From Palsa-504 sp963767565 (lineage in GTDB: Bacteria; Actinomycetota; Actinomycetes; Streptosporangiales; Streptosporangiaceae): a stretch of 64,000 bases of DNA. The DNA is taken from NCBI GenBank assembly GCA_963767565.1, contig CAVYEG010000001.1, forward strand, positions 434,001 to 498,000, read 5' to 3'. Shown in pieces: positions 39,961 through 47,074 of this stretch. Position 1 is the stretch's first letter. Every line of letters starts with the position of its first letter. A program made the translations under genes and the position numbers. The notes under the pieces are model-generated. The model had not been told where the DNA came from. It worked only from the letters and a program-made list of their open reading frames with translations, and ran no database searches.

Positions 39961-40248
39961 ATGAACAAGCGTGATCTGATCGACGCGATCTCGGGTCGGC
40001 TGGGAGACAAGAAGTCCGCGACCGAAGCCGTGAACGCGGTGCTCGAGACTATCCAGTCGGCCGTGGCTAACGGCGACAAGGTCGCCATCACCGGGTTCGG
40101 CGTGTTCGAGAAGAGCGAGCGGCCGGCTCGCACCGCCCGGAACCCTGCTACCGGAGCCACCATCGAGGTGCCGAAGTCCTCGGTGCCCAGGTTCCGCGCG
40201 GGTGCCGACTTCAAGGCCCTGGTCAACGGCGACAAGCCCAAGAAGTAA
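39961..40248 (+). CDS. HU family DNA-binding protein
   Basis: A 95-residue histone-like protein that bends and compacts DNA as a dimer. MNKRDLIDAISGRLGDKKSATEA is the helical part, VAITGFGVFEKSERPARTARNPATG the beta arm with the Arg-Asn-Pro tip, and VPRFRAGADFKALVN the closing strand and helix. It lacks the long Lys/Ala tail of the mycobacterial/streptomycete HupB/HupS type, so it is the short HupA-like form. ATG 39961 is preferred (AGGAG five bases before); a GTG two codons earlier is possible. Confidence 0.94.
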   Translation: MNKRDLIDAISGRLGDKKSATEAVNAVLETIQSAVANGDKVAITGFGVFEKSERPARTARNPATGATIEVPKSSVPRFRAGADFKALVNGDKPKK

Positions 40249-40266
40249 CCCAGGACCACGCGAACC

Positions 40267-40310
40267 GCGAGCGGACGGCCTCCGGGACTCCCCGGACGCC
40301 GCCCGCTCGC
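40267..40310 (+). terminator. Hairpin after the HU gene
   Basis: GCGAGCGG...TCCGGG, a 4-base loop, then CCCGGA...CCGCTCGC form a 20-bp stem with a few mismatches, 18 bases after the HU stop. There is no T-run, as is common for terminators in GC-rich actinobacteria. Confidence 0.65.
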
Positions 40311-40312
40311 GT

Positions 40313-40435
40313 CCCAGTCAAGCAACCCAGTCAGGCCACCCAGTCAGGCACGCACCAGCCAGGCACGCACCCGCCAGGCCACCCAGCCAGGCACACACCA
40401 GCCAGGCACGCACCAGCCAGGCACGCACCAGCCAG
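40313..40435. repeat. Degenerate 15-bp repeat array between HU and ddl
   Basis: About eight degenerate units of CAGGCACGCACCAGC fill the gap between the HU terminator and the convergent ddl stop codon. The last copies are nearly identical, the first ones diverged. The array is non-coding but has the same 15-base period as arrays inside genes in this window. Confidence 0.85.
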
Positions 40436-40436
40436 A

Positions 40437-41573
40437 TCAGCGCGCCCCGGACCGCTTGCGCAGCGCGGTCTGGATGATCCGGTCCACCAGCTGCGGCATC
40501 GGCAGGCCGCTGGCCGCCCACATCAGCGGGAAGCCCGAGGCGGGCGTCATCCCCGGCATCGTGTTGATCTCGTTGACCAGGATCTCCCCGGCCGCGGTGC
40601 AGAAGAAGTCCACCCGGGCCAGGCCCTCGCAGGAGATGGCGTCGAACGCCGCGCGGGCCAGCCGCCTGACCTCAGCCAGGGCCGAGGCAGGCAGCGGCGC
40701 CGGGATCGTCATCGACGTCCCGGCCGCCAGGTACTTGGCCGTGAAGTCGTAGAACGCCGAGGCGGAGTCCACCACCACCTGGCCGGGCACGCTGGCCTCG
40801 GGCGGGCCGCCGTCCAGGCCCTCGAGCACCGCGCACTCGACCTCCATCCCGTCGACCGCCGCCTCCACCAGCACCTTGGGGTCGTGTACCCGGGCAGCCT
40901 CCACGGCGGACTCCAGGTCGCCGGAAGACAAGACCCGGCTGATCCCGATGCTCGACCCGCCCCGGGCCGGCTTGACGAACACCGGCCAGCCCAGCTCGGC
41001 GATCTCGTCCAGCACCCGCTTGCGCTCGACCAGGCCGCTCGACCAGTCGCGGTCATGCACCACCACGTAACGTCCCACCGGCAGGCCGCGCGCCGCCATG
41101 ATCAGCTTCATGTACTCCTTGTCCATGCCCGCCGCGCTGGCGAACACCCCGGCCCCGGCGTACCGGGTGCCGGTCATCTCCAGCAGCCCCTGCAGCGTGC
41201 CGTCCTCGCCGAACGTCCCGTGCAGCAGCGGCAGCACCACGTCCACCTGGCCCAGGTCCCGCGGTACCGAACCCGGCTCCGTCACCTGCAAGGCACCGCC
41301 AAGACCGGACGAGGGACGCGGCGTGATCTCCGTCCCCGGCACCGCCACCGCCTCCACCGAAGGCTCCGCAGCAGACGACAGCGCCAGCCGGGCCGGGTCG
41401 GCCGAGGTCAGCACCCACCGCCCGTCGGTGGCGATGCCGATGGGCAGCACCTCGTAGCGTTCGGGGTCGATGGCCGACAGGACCAGGCCCGCGCTGGCGC
41501 AGGACACGGCGTGCTCGGTGCTGCGGCCGCCGAACACCACGGCCACCCGGATCTTGCGCTGCTGCCCCGTCAC
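40437..41573 (-). CDS. ddl: D-alanine-D-alanine ligase
   Basis: ATP-grasp enzyme that joins two D-Ala for peptidoglycan precursors. Seen: VVFGGRSTEHAVSCASA at the N terminus, LPLLHGTFGEDGTLQGLLE, PVFVKPARGGSSIGI in the ATP-grasp region, and LARVDFF... ...VNEINTMPGMTPASGFP near the end. 378 residues, GTG start preceded by GGAGG. It is the last gene of the plsC-gpsA-PLP enzyme-ddl run on the minus strand, 24 bases after the PLP enzyme. The residues near the D-Ala site look like a normal D-Ala (not D-lactate) enzyme, but this needs alignment. Confidence 0.95.
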   Translation of the reverse strand: MTGQQRKIRVAVVFGGRSTEHAVSCASAGLVLSAIDPERYEVLPIGIATDGRWVLTSADPARLALSSAAEPSVEAVAVPGTEITPRPSSGLGGALQVTEPGSVPRDLGQVDVVLPLLHGTFGEDGTLQGLLEMTGTRYAGAGVFASAAGMDKEYMKLIMAARGLPVGRYVVVHDRDWSSGLVERKRVLDEIAELGWPVFVKPARGGSSIGISRVLSSGDLESAVEAARVHDPKVLVEAAVDGMEVECAVLEGLDGGPPEASVPGQVVVDSASAFYDFTAKYLAAGTSMTIPAPLPASALAEVRRLARAAFDAISCEGLARVDFFCTAAGEILVNEINTMPGMTPASGFPLMWAASGLPMPQLVDRIIQTALRKRSGAR

Positions 41574-41597
41574 CCGACCTCCAAGAACCTCAAGAAC

Positions 41598-42833
41598 CTA
41601 GGGTCTGCTGAGGGACTCCAGGGCCACGTACGCGTCTGAGATCAGGTCCTCGGGGTCCTCCAGGCCAATGGAGAAGCGTACCGCTCCCGGGTCGATGCCG
41701 CCGGCCGCTAGCGCACGATCGTCCAGCTGGCGGTGCGTGGTGGAGGCCACGTGGCTCACCACCGTGTGCGTCCCGCCCAGCGACGTGGCCAGCTGCGCCA
41801 GCCGCAGCTTGTCGGCGAAGGCCAGGCCCGCCTCGCGGCCGCCGTGCGGGGTCACGGTCACGATCGCGCCGAACCGGACCCCCTCGGGACCCGCGTCGAA
41901 CTGCCGCCGGGCCACCTGATGCCCGGGATGCTCGGGCAGACCCGGGTAGTCGATGCGGACCACGGTCGGGTGCCGGGACAGCGCGGCGGCGAACACCGAG
42001 GCGGTCGAGCAGGCCCGCCGGACCCGCAGCGGCAGCGTCTCCAGGCCCCGCCGCAGCAGGAACGCCTCATCCGGAGCCAGCGACCCGCCGGTGTCCACCC
42101 GGACGCTGCGGATGTTGCTGATCAGCTCGATGCGCCCGGTGACTACGCCGCCCGTGGTGTCGGAGTGGCCGCCGATGTACTTGGTCGCCGAGTGCAGGAC
42201 CAGGTCGGCGCCGTGCTCGAGCGGCCGGCAGATGACCGGCGGGGCCAGCGTGGAGTCGACCACCAGCAGCGCCCCGGCGTCGTGCGCGATGTCGGCCAGC
42301 GCGCGCAGGTCGGCCACGGCCGTGGTCGGGTTGGCGATGGTCTCCGCGTACACGATCCTGGTCGCGGGCCTGATGGCCGCCCGGACCTGCTCGGTGTCGG
42401 TGATGTCGACGAAATCCGTCTCCACCCCGAACCTGGACAAGACGTTGCGCAGGAACGAGTACGTCCCGCCGTAGACGGCCGAGGACGCGACCACGTGCGC
42501 CCCGGTCCTGGCGAAGGTCCAGAACACCCCGCTGATCGCGGCCATGCCGGAGGCGAAGGCCTGCGCCGCCGGCCAGCGCGGCAGGTTGACGCCCTCCAGC
42601 GCCGCGACCGCGCGGGCGAAGGCGTCCACCGTGGGGTTGTCGATCCGGCTGTAGGTGTAGCCGGGCATCTCGTCGTTCAGCACGGCCCGGTATTCCTCGG
42701 CCGAGCCGAACGAGAACGCCGCGGTGCGGTACACCGGCGTGCCGAGCGGCTCCTGGGCGGGCGTGGGGGGAGACGGCAGGTGCACCGCGCGCGTGTTCTC
42801 GCCGGTCTGCTTGCGCACTATGTCCACGGCCAC
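41598..42833 (-). CDS. PLP-dependent cystathionine synthase/lyase-family enzyme
   Basis: A 411-residue Cys/Met metabolism PLP enzyme. YTYSRIDNPTVDAFARAVAALEG and FASGMAAISGVF bind the cofactor phosphate, YAETIANPTTAVADL and LVVDSTLAPP follow, and the PLP lysine is in LVLHSATKYIGGHSD; SLGGTHTVVSHVASTTHR is the substrate-end motif. It could be cystathionine gamma-synthase, gamma-lyase or methionine gamma-lyase; sequence alone does not decide. It lies in the plsC-gpsA-ddl operon. Confidence 0.9.
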   Translation of the reverse strand: MAVDIVRKQTGENTRAVHLPSPPTPAQEPLGTPVYRTAAFSFGSAEEYRAVLNDEMPGYTYSRIDNPTVDAFARAVAALEGVNLPRWPAAQAFASGMAAISGVFWTFARTGAHVVASSAVYGGTYSFLRNVLSRFGVETDFVDITDTEQVRAAIRPATRIVYAETIANPTTAVADLRALADIAHDAGALLVVDSTLAPPVICRPLEHGADLVLHSATKYIGGHSDTTGGVVTGRIELISNIRSVRVDTGGSLAPDEAFLLRRGLETLPLRVRRACSTASVFAAALSRHPTVVRIDYPGLPEHPGHQVARRQFDAGPEGVRFGAIVTVTPHGGREAGLAFADKLRLAQLATSLGGTHTVVSHVASTTHRQLDDRALAAGGIDPGAVRFSIGLEDPEDLISDAYVALESLSRP

Positions 42834-42858
42834 CCATCCCTCAGGAAACCGAACGGCC

Positions 42859-43863
42859 TCACGGCCCGTACCATTCCGGTTTGGCTGACCGTGACGCTAG
42901 CATCGCGGCGGCCTGCTCGACCGGCAGCCCGTCCCGCATGACCGCCTCGGCCACCTCGGTGATCGGCATCTCCACGCCGTGGTCGCGGGCCAGCTCGAGC
43001 ACCGGCCCGCACGAGGCCACGCCCTCGGCGATCTGGCTGGTCTGCGCCGCGGCCGCCGCCACCGACATGCCCCGGCCCAGGTTCTCGCCGAACGTCCGGT
43101 TCCGGGACAGCGGCGAGGAGCACGTCGCCACCAGGTCGCCCAGGCCGGCCAGGCCGGCGAAGGTCTGCGGCTGCGCGCCCAGCGCCGAGCCGAGCCGGGA
43201 GATCTCGGCCAGCCCCCGGGTGATCAGCGTGGCCTTGGTGTTGTCGCCCAGCCCCATGGCCACGGCGATGCCCACCACGATCGCGATGATGTTCTTGACC
43301 GCGCCGCCCAGCTCGCAGCCGGTCACGTCGGTGTTGGTATACGGCCGGAAGTACGGCGTATGGCACGCCTCCTGCAGCGCCAGCGCGGTGGCGGGCGAGC
43401 TGCTGGCCACCACGGTGGCGGCGATCTGCCGCCTGGCGATCTCGCGGGCCAGGTTCGGCCCGGACACCGCTGCCACCCGGGCCGCGTCCACGCCCAGTAC
43501 CGACGTGATGACCTCGCTCATCCGCATGCTGGTGCCGAGCTCGATGCCCTTGATCAGGCTGACCAGCAGCGCGCCGGGCGGGATGAGCGGCGCCCAGTCC
43601 GCCAGGTTGGCCCGCAGCGTCTGCGCGGGCACCGCGAACACCACCATGTCCGCCCCGGCCAGCGCCTGGGCCGGCTCCGAACCGGCGTCCAGTGCCGGGC
43701 TGAGCTCGATCCCCGGCAGGTAGTCCGGGTTCTCGTGCAGTTCGCGCACCGCCTTGGCCACCTCCGGCCGGCGGGCGTACAGCACGGCGGAGGTCCCGGC
43801 GTCGCACAGCACCTGGGCGAACGTGGTGCCCCAGGACCCGGCCCCCATGACCGCCGCTCTCAT
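42859..43863 (-). CDS. gpsA: Glycerol-3-phosphate dehydrogenase [NAD(P)+]
   Basis: Makes sn-glycerol-3-phosphate for phospholipids from dihydroxyacetone phosphate. MGAGSWGTTFAQVL is the nucleotide-binding motif, SLIKGIE and SGPNLAREIARRQIAATVVAS are family blocks, and CELGGAVKNIIAIVVGIAVAMG contains the catalytic Lys. 334 residues. It starts 6 bases after plsC, so the lipid precursor enzyme and the acyltransferase that uses its product are cotranscribed. Confidence 0.96.
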   Translation of the reverse strand: MRAAVMGAGSWGTTFAQVLCDAGTSAVLYARRPEVAKAVRELHENPDYLPGIELSPALDAGSEPAQALAGADMVVFAVPAQTLRANLADWAPLIPPGALLVSLIKGIELGTSMRMSEVITSVLGVDAARVAAVSGPNLAREIARRQIAATVVASSSPATALALQEACHTPYFRPYTNTDVTGCELGGAVKNIIAIVVGIAVAMGLGDNTKATLITRGLAEISRLGSALGAQPQTFAGLAGLGDLVATCSSPLSRNRTFGENLGRGMSVAAAAAQTSQIAEGVASCGPVLELARDHGVEMPITEVAEAVMRDGLPVEQAAAMLASRSAKPEWYGP

Positions 43864-43869
43864 GGCTCG

Positions 43870-44706
43870 CTAACTTTTCTGGCCGGCGTCCGGCGCGTCC
43901 GGCGCAGAACCGGCCGGCAGCGGAGTACCCCCGTCCGTTCGGTCCAATTCGGAAGCACGGCCGCCTACGGCGGGATCCCACGGTACGGCGGGCGGGGTCT
44001 CGTGCCTGATCGTGGCCAGCAGGGCGGTGATGTCGGCTATGATGTCGGCGGTCGCGGCGCGCAGCGTGGAGGCAGCCAGCCGCTGCCCGGCGTAGGCCGA
44101 CAGGTCCACCGGCGGCCCGGCCGTCATCTGGACCGTCTTGCGCGGCCACAGGTGCAGCTTCTTGGTGCCGTAGGGGAGGATCTCCTGCGCGCCCCACTGC
44201 GCGATCGGGATCACCGGCGCCCCGGTGGTCAGCGCCAGCCGGGCCGCGCCGGTCTTGCCCACCATCGGCCACAGGTCCGGGTCGCGGCTGGCGGTCCCCT
44301 CCGGGTAGACGATCACGCAGGCGCCTGCCCGGAGCGCCCGCTCGGCCTGCTTGAGCACCAGGCCGGCATCGCCCCGGTCGCGGTACACCGGCAGCTGCCC
44401 GAACTTGTACATCAGCCACCCGATCACCTTGACCTGGAAGATGCCCGACTTGATCATGAACACCGGGTACCGGTGCGCGTAGCCGTCGCTGAACAGGGCG
44501 ATCGCGGGCCAGTCGGCGTAGGACAGGTGGTTCGGGGCCAGGATGATGCCGCCGGTCTTGGGGATGTTCTGCTTGCCCGCCCACTTGAACCTCATCAGCA
44601 GGCGCAGCCCGGGATGCAGGATCAGCCGCGAGAACTGCCGCCAGCCTGGCGAGTAACTCCACTCGCGGCGGACCGTAGGCTGGGCAGCGCCATTCCCGGT
44701 GCTCAT
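43870..44706 (-). CDS. plsC: 1-acyl-sn-glycerol-3-phosphate acyltransferase
   Basis: A 278-residue lysophosphatidate acyltransferase acting at the inner membrane. The four family blocks are present: LAPNHLSYADW (catalytic His-Asp), LPVYRDRGDAG, VIVYPEGTASRD and ALTTGAPVIPIAQWG. A polar, Asp/Pro-rich tail follows the domain. GGAGA precedes the ATG by 8 bases. It is the first gene of the operon and diverges from cofC, with only 51 bases between start codons. Confidence 0.93.
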   Translation of the reverse strand: MSTGNGAAQPTVRREWSYSPGWRQFSRLILHPGLRLLMRFKWAGKQNIPKTGGIILAPNHLSYADWPAIALFSDGYAHRYPVFMIKSGIFQVKVIGWLMYKFGQLPVYRDRGDAGLVLKQAERALRAGACVIVYPEGTASRDPDLWPMVGKTGAARLALTTGAPVIPIAQWGAQEILPYGTKKLHLWPRKTVQMTAGPPVDLSAYAGQRLAASTLRAATADIIADITALLATIRHETPPAVPWDPAVGGRASELDRTDGGTPLPAGSAPDAPDAGQKS

Positions 44707-44757
44707 AGCGTCAGTCTCCTGGTTCAGGTGCGCTGGTGTCGAGGCAGGATCAACGAT

Positions 44758-45420
44758 ATGACCGATAAGGCCCTGATCACGTGGTCAGTGCTGCTGCCCG
44801 TCAAGGTGCTGGCCCGGGCCAAGTCCCGGCTGGCCGGATTGGCCGGGCCGCACCGGGCCGAACTGGCCCTGGCTCTCGCCTGCGACACGGTGGCCGCGGT
44901 GCGGGCCTGTGCGGCGGCCGCCCATGTGATCGTCATCACAGACGACCAGGTCGCGGCGGCCGCGCTCGGCGACCTGGGCGCCCTGATCGTGCCGGATGAG
45001 CCGCGCGACGGGCTCAACGCGGCGCTGCGGCACGGCGCCGGGTACGCCGCGGCCCGCTGGCCCGGCGACGGCACCGCCGCGCTGTCCGCCGACCTGCCCG
45101 CCCTGCGCCCGGCCGAGCTCGCCCGGGCCCTGGCCGCCGCCTCGGCCTGGCCGACGGCGTTCCTGGCCGACGCGGCGGGCGACGGCACCACGCTGTACAC
45201 CGCGGCGCCGGGCGCCGCGTTCCGGCCCGCCTTCGGCCTGGCCTCCCGGGCCAGGCACGCGGCGGAAGGCGCCGCCGAGCTCGGCCTGGCCGGCCTGCCC
45301 GGACTGCGCCGGGACGTGGACACGCCCGGCGACCTGCGCGACGCGGCCGAGCTGGGGCTCGGCCCGCGCAGCGCCCCGCTCGCGGCCGAACTGCTCAGAT
45401 GTGCACCACGGGGCAGGTGA
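44758..45420 (+). CDS. cofC: CofC/FbiD-type guanylyltransferase (coenzyme F420 synthesis)
   Basis: Transfers GMP from GTP to 2-phospholactate or phosphoenolpyruvate, the activated side-chain precursor of coenzyme F420. LLPVKVLARAKSRLAGL is the nucleotide-binding start (Lys-x-x-x-x-x-Ser-Arg-Leu), VIVITDD follows, GLNAALRHGAGY is typical, and ALSADLPALRPAEL carries the metal Asp. GLRRDVDTPGDL closes the domain. The ATG at 44758 (MTDKALITWSVLLPVK) has AGGA nine bases before it. 220 residues. The gene ends inside the 3' end of the Lrp-type gene on the other strand (26-base overlap). Confidence 0.9.
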   Translation: MTDKALITWSVLLPVKVLARAKSRLAGLAGPHRAELALALACDTVAAVRACAAAAHVIVITDDQVAAAALGDLGALIVPDEPRDGLNAALRHGAGYAAARWPGDGTAALSADLPALRPAELARALAAASAWPTAFLADAAGDGTTLYTAAPGAAFRPAFGLASRARHAAEGAAELGLAGLPGLRRDVDTPGDLRDAAELGLGPRSAPLAAELLRCAPRGR

Positions 45421-45628
45421 GCGTCCGGGTAATGCCAGGCACAGCCTGGATGTTGGCCGCGACCAGCCGGCCAAGCTCGTCGACGTTGTCGGCCTGCGCG
45501 CGCACGATCACGTCGTACGGGCCGGTGACGTCTTCCGCCTGCGTGACGCCGGTGATCTTTCCTATGTGCAAGGCCACGTCGGCAGCCTTGCCGACTTCGG
45601 TCTGGACGAGGATGTACGCCTCCACCAT
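45395..45628 (-). CDS. Stand-alone Lrp/AsnC ligand-binding domain protein
   Basis: A 77-residue protein consisting only of the RAM/AsnC effector domain: AYILVQTEVGKAADVA, ITGVTQAEDVTGPYDVIVRAQ and VPGITRTLTCPVVHI. There is no DNA-binding part, so it cannot act as a regulator alone; it may sense amino acids or join a full Lrp protein. GGAGGACCTC precedes the ATG. In other actinobacteria a similar gene lies between ddl and thiL; here cofC and the ddl operon have come in between. Its end overlaps cofC. Confidence 0.88.
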   Translation of the reverse strand: MVEAYILVQTEVGKAADVALHIGKITGVTQAEDVTGPYDVIVRAQADNVDELGRLVAANIQAVPGITRTLTCPVVHI

Positions 45629-45752
45629 GAGGTCCTCCAGGGGCCGTTGCGGGACAAGGTGCCCTGATGGATCACGCTACCGTAGAGGTCCAGACCGGTG
45701 ACACACATGTCGGCTACCGGAGGGCATCATCGCTGCTGACGACGCGGGGACC

Positions 45753-46748
45753 GTGGCCGCGCTGGGAGAGTTCGGCCTGATCGCGGCGCTGTCACGCTGG
45801 CTGCCCGCCGACCCGCGGGCCCTGGTCGGGATCGGCGACGACGCGGCCGTGCTGGCCGCGCCGGACGGCCGCGTGGTGACCAGCACGGACTTCCTGCTCG
45901 AGGGGCGGCATTTCCGCCGGGACTGGTCATCCGCGGCCGACGTGGGCCGCAAGGCCGCGGCCCGGAGCCTGGCCGACATCGCCGCCATGGGGGCATCATG
46001 TTCCGGCCTGCTGGTCGCCCTGGCCGCGCCGCCCGACCTGCCGGTGGCCTGGGCCCGGGACCTGGCCGCCGGCCTGGTGGCCGAATCCGCCCGGGCCGGC
46101 GCCAGCGTCATCGGCGGCGACACCGCCCGGGCCGGTACCGTGCTGCTCGCCGTGACCAGCCTGGGCGACCTGGCCGGCCGGGCCCCGGTGCTGCGCTCCG
46201 GCGCGGCCCCGGGCGACCTGGTGGCGGTGGCCGGCCCGCTCGGCCGCGCCGCCGCCGGCCTGGCCCTGCTGACCGCGGGACTTGACGGCCCGCTGGCCGA
46301 CGCGCACCGGCACCCGGAGCCGCCCTACGACGCGGGCCCCGAGGCGGCCCGGCTGGGCGCCACGGCCATGATCGACACCAGCGACGGGCTGCTGGCCGAC
46401 CTCGGGCACATCGCCGCCGCCAGCGGCGCGGGCATCGACCTGGTATCGGCCCGGCTGCGCCCACCCGATGACCTGCTCGCCGCGGCGCGCGCCGTAGCCG
46501 CGACCCATCCTTCAGGGGGCCGAACGAAGCGTGGCTCGAGCCCGCCCTCTCCCGAGGCCCCCGCCGCTGAAGCGCTGAGCTGGGTGCTGACCGGCGGCGA
46601 GGATCACGCGCTGGCCGCCACGTTCCCGCCGGGCACGGCGCTGCCGCCCCGCTGGCGGGTGATAGGCCAGGTCCGGCCCGGTCAGGGGATGCTGGTCGAC
46701 GGCCAGCCCTGGGCCGGAGCCGCAGGCTGGGATCACTTCGCCCTTTGA
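45753..46748 (+). CDS. thiL: Thiamine-monophosphate kinase
   Basis: Phosphorylates thiamine monophosphate to the active diphosphate. GEFGLIAAL, VGIGDDAAVL, STDFLLEGRHFRRDW and SLADIAAMGA are the N-terminal family blocks; GDTARAG and AMIDTSDGLLADLGHIA complete the active site and VLTGGEDHALAATF is the C-terminal motif. A short Gly/Ser/Pro-rich insert (about residues 253-272) precedes that motif. GTG start at 45753. Stop lies 12 bases before the convergent rpmB stop. Confidence 0.93.
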   Translation: MAALGEFGLIAALSRWLPADPRALVGIGDDAAVLAAPDGRVVTSTDFLLEGRHFRRDWSSAADVGRKAAARSLADIAAMGASCSGLLVALAAPPDLPVAWARDLAAGLVAESARAGASVIGGDTARAGTVLLAVTSLGDLAGRAPVLRSGAAPGDLVAVAGPLGRAAAGLALLTAGLDGPLADAHRHPEPPYDAGPEAARLGATAMIDTSDGLLADLGHIAAASGAGIDLVSARLRPPDDLLAAARAVAATHPSGGRTKRGSSPPSPEAPAAEALSWVLTGGEDHALAATFPPGTALPPRWRVIGQVRPGQGMLVDGQPWAGAAGWDHFAL

Positions 46749-46760
46749 GCCCCGTGAGCC

Positions 46761-46946
46761 CTAGCTGGTGACCTTGCCTGCCTTGATGCAGGAGGTGCAT
46801 ACGTTCAGGCGCTTGGGCGTGCCGTTCACCACGGTGCGCCTGCTCTGGATGTTCGGGTTCCAGCGGCGGCGGGTGCGGCGGTGCGAGAACGAGACGTTGT
46901 TGCCGAAGCCCGGCCCCTTGCCGCATACGTCGCAGACGGAAGCCAC
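46761..46946 (-). CDS. rpmB: 50S ribosomal protein L28
   Basis: A 61-residue L28 with the zinc-binding cysteines retained: CDVCGKGPGFGNNVSFSHRRT at the N terminus and VCTSCIKAG near the end. RRRWNPNIQSRR is the RNA-binding block. The GTG at 46946 gives MASVCDVC, the standard start, with GGAG six bases before; an ATG 12 bases upstream would add only MEQP. Convergent with thiL and divergent from recG. Confidence 0.95.
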   Translation of the reverse strand: MASVCDVCGKGPGFGNNVSFSHRRTRRRWNPNIQSRRTVVNGTPKRLNVCTSCIKAGKVTS

Positions 46947-47074
46947 GGGTTGCTCCATTGATAGAAGTGGGTACCTGGGATGGGCCCGGTCCAGGACCGG
47001 ACCAGGCAGCCGTCGAAGCTTACCCGATGCCCGGCCCGGGCGCGAACCGGCCGTCATTGTCGTGGGCCGCTTCT

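Noticed and set aside
40313..40435. CRISPR-like array after the HU gene
   Set aside because: Units are 15 bases, adjacent and without spacers, so it is a simple tandem repeat.
42979..44757. Possible long N-terminal extension of CofC reaching back over gpsA and plsC
   Set aside because: Only the last 220 codons match the CofC family; the rest is antisense to gpsA and plsC. The ATG at 44758 is the right start.
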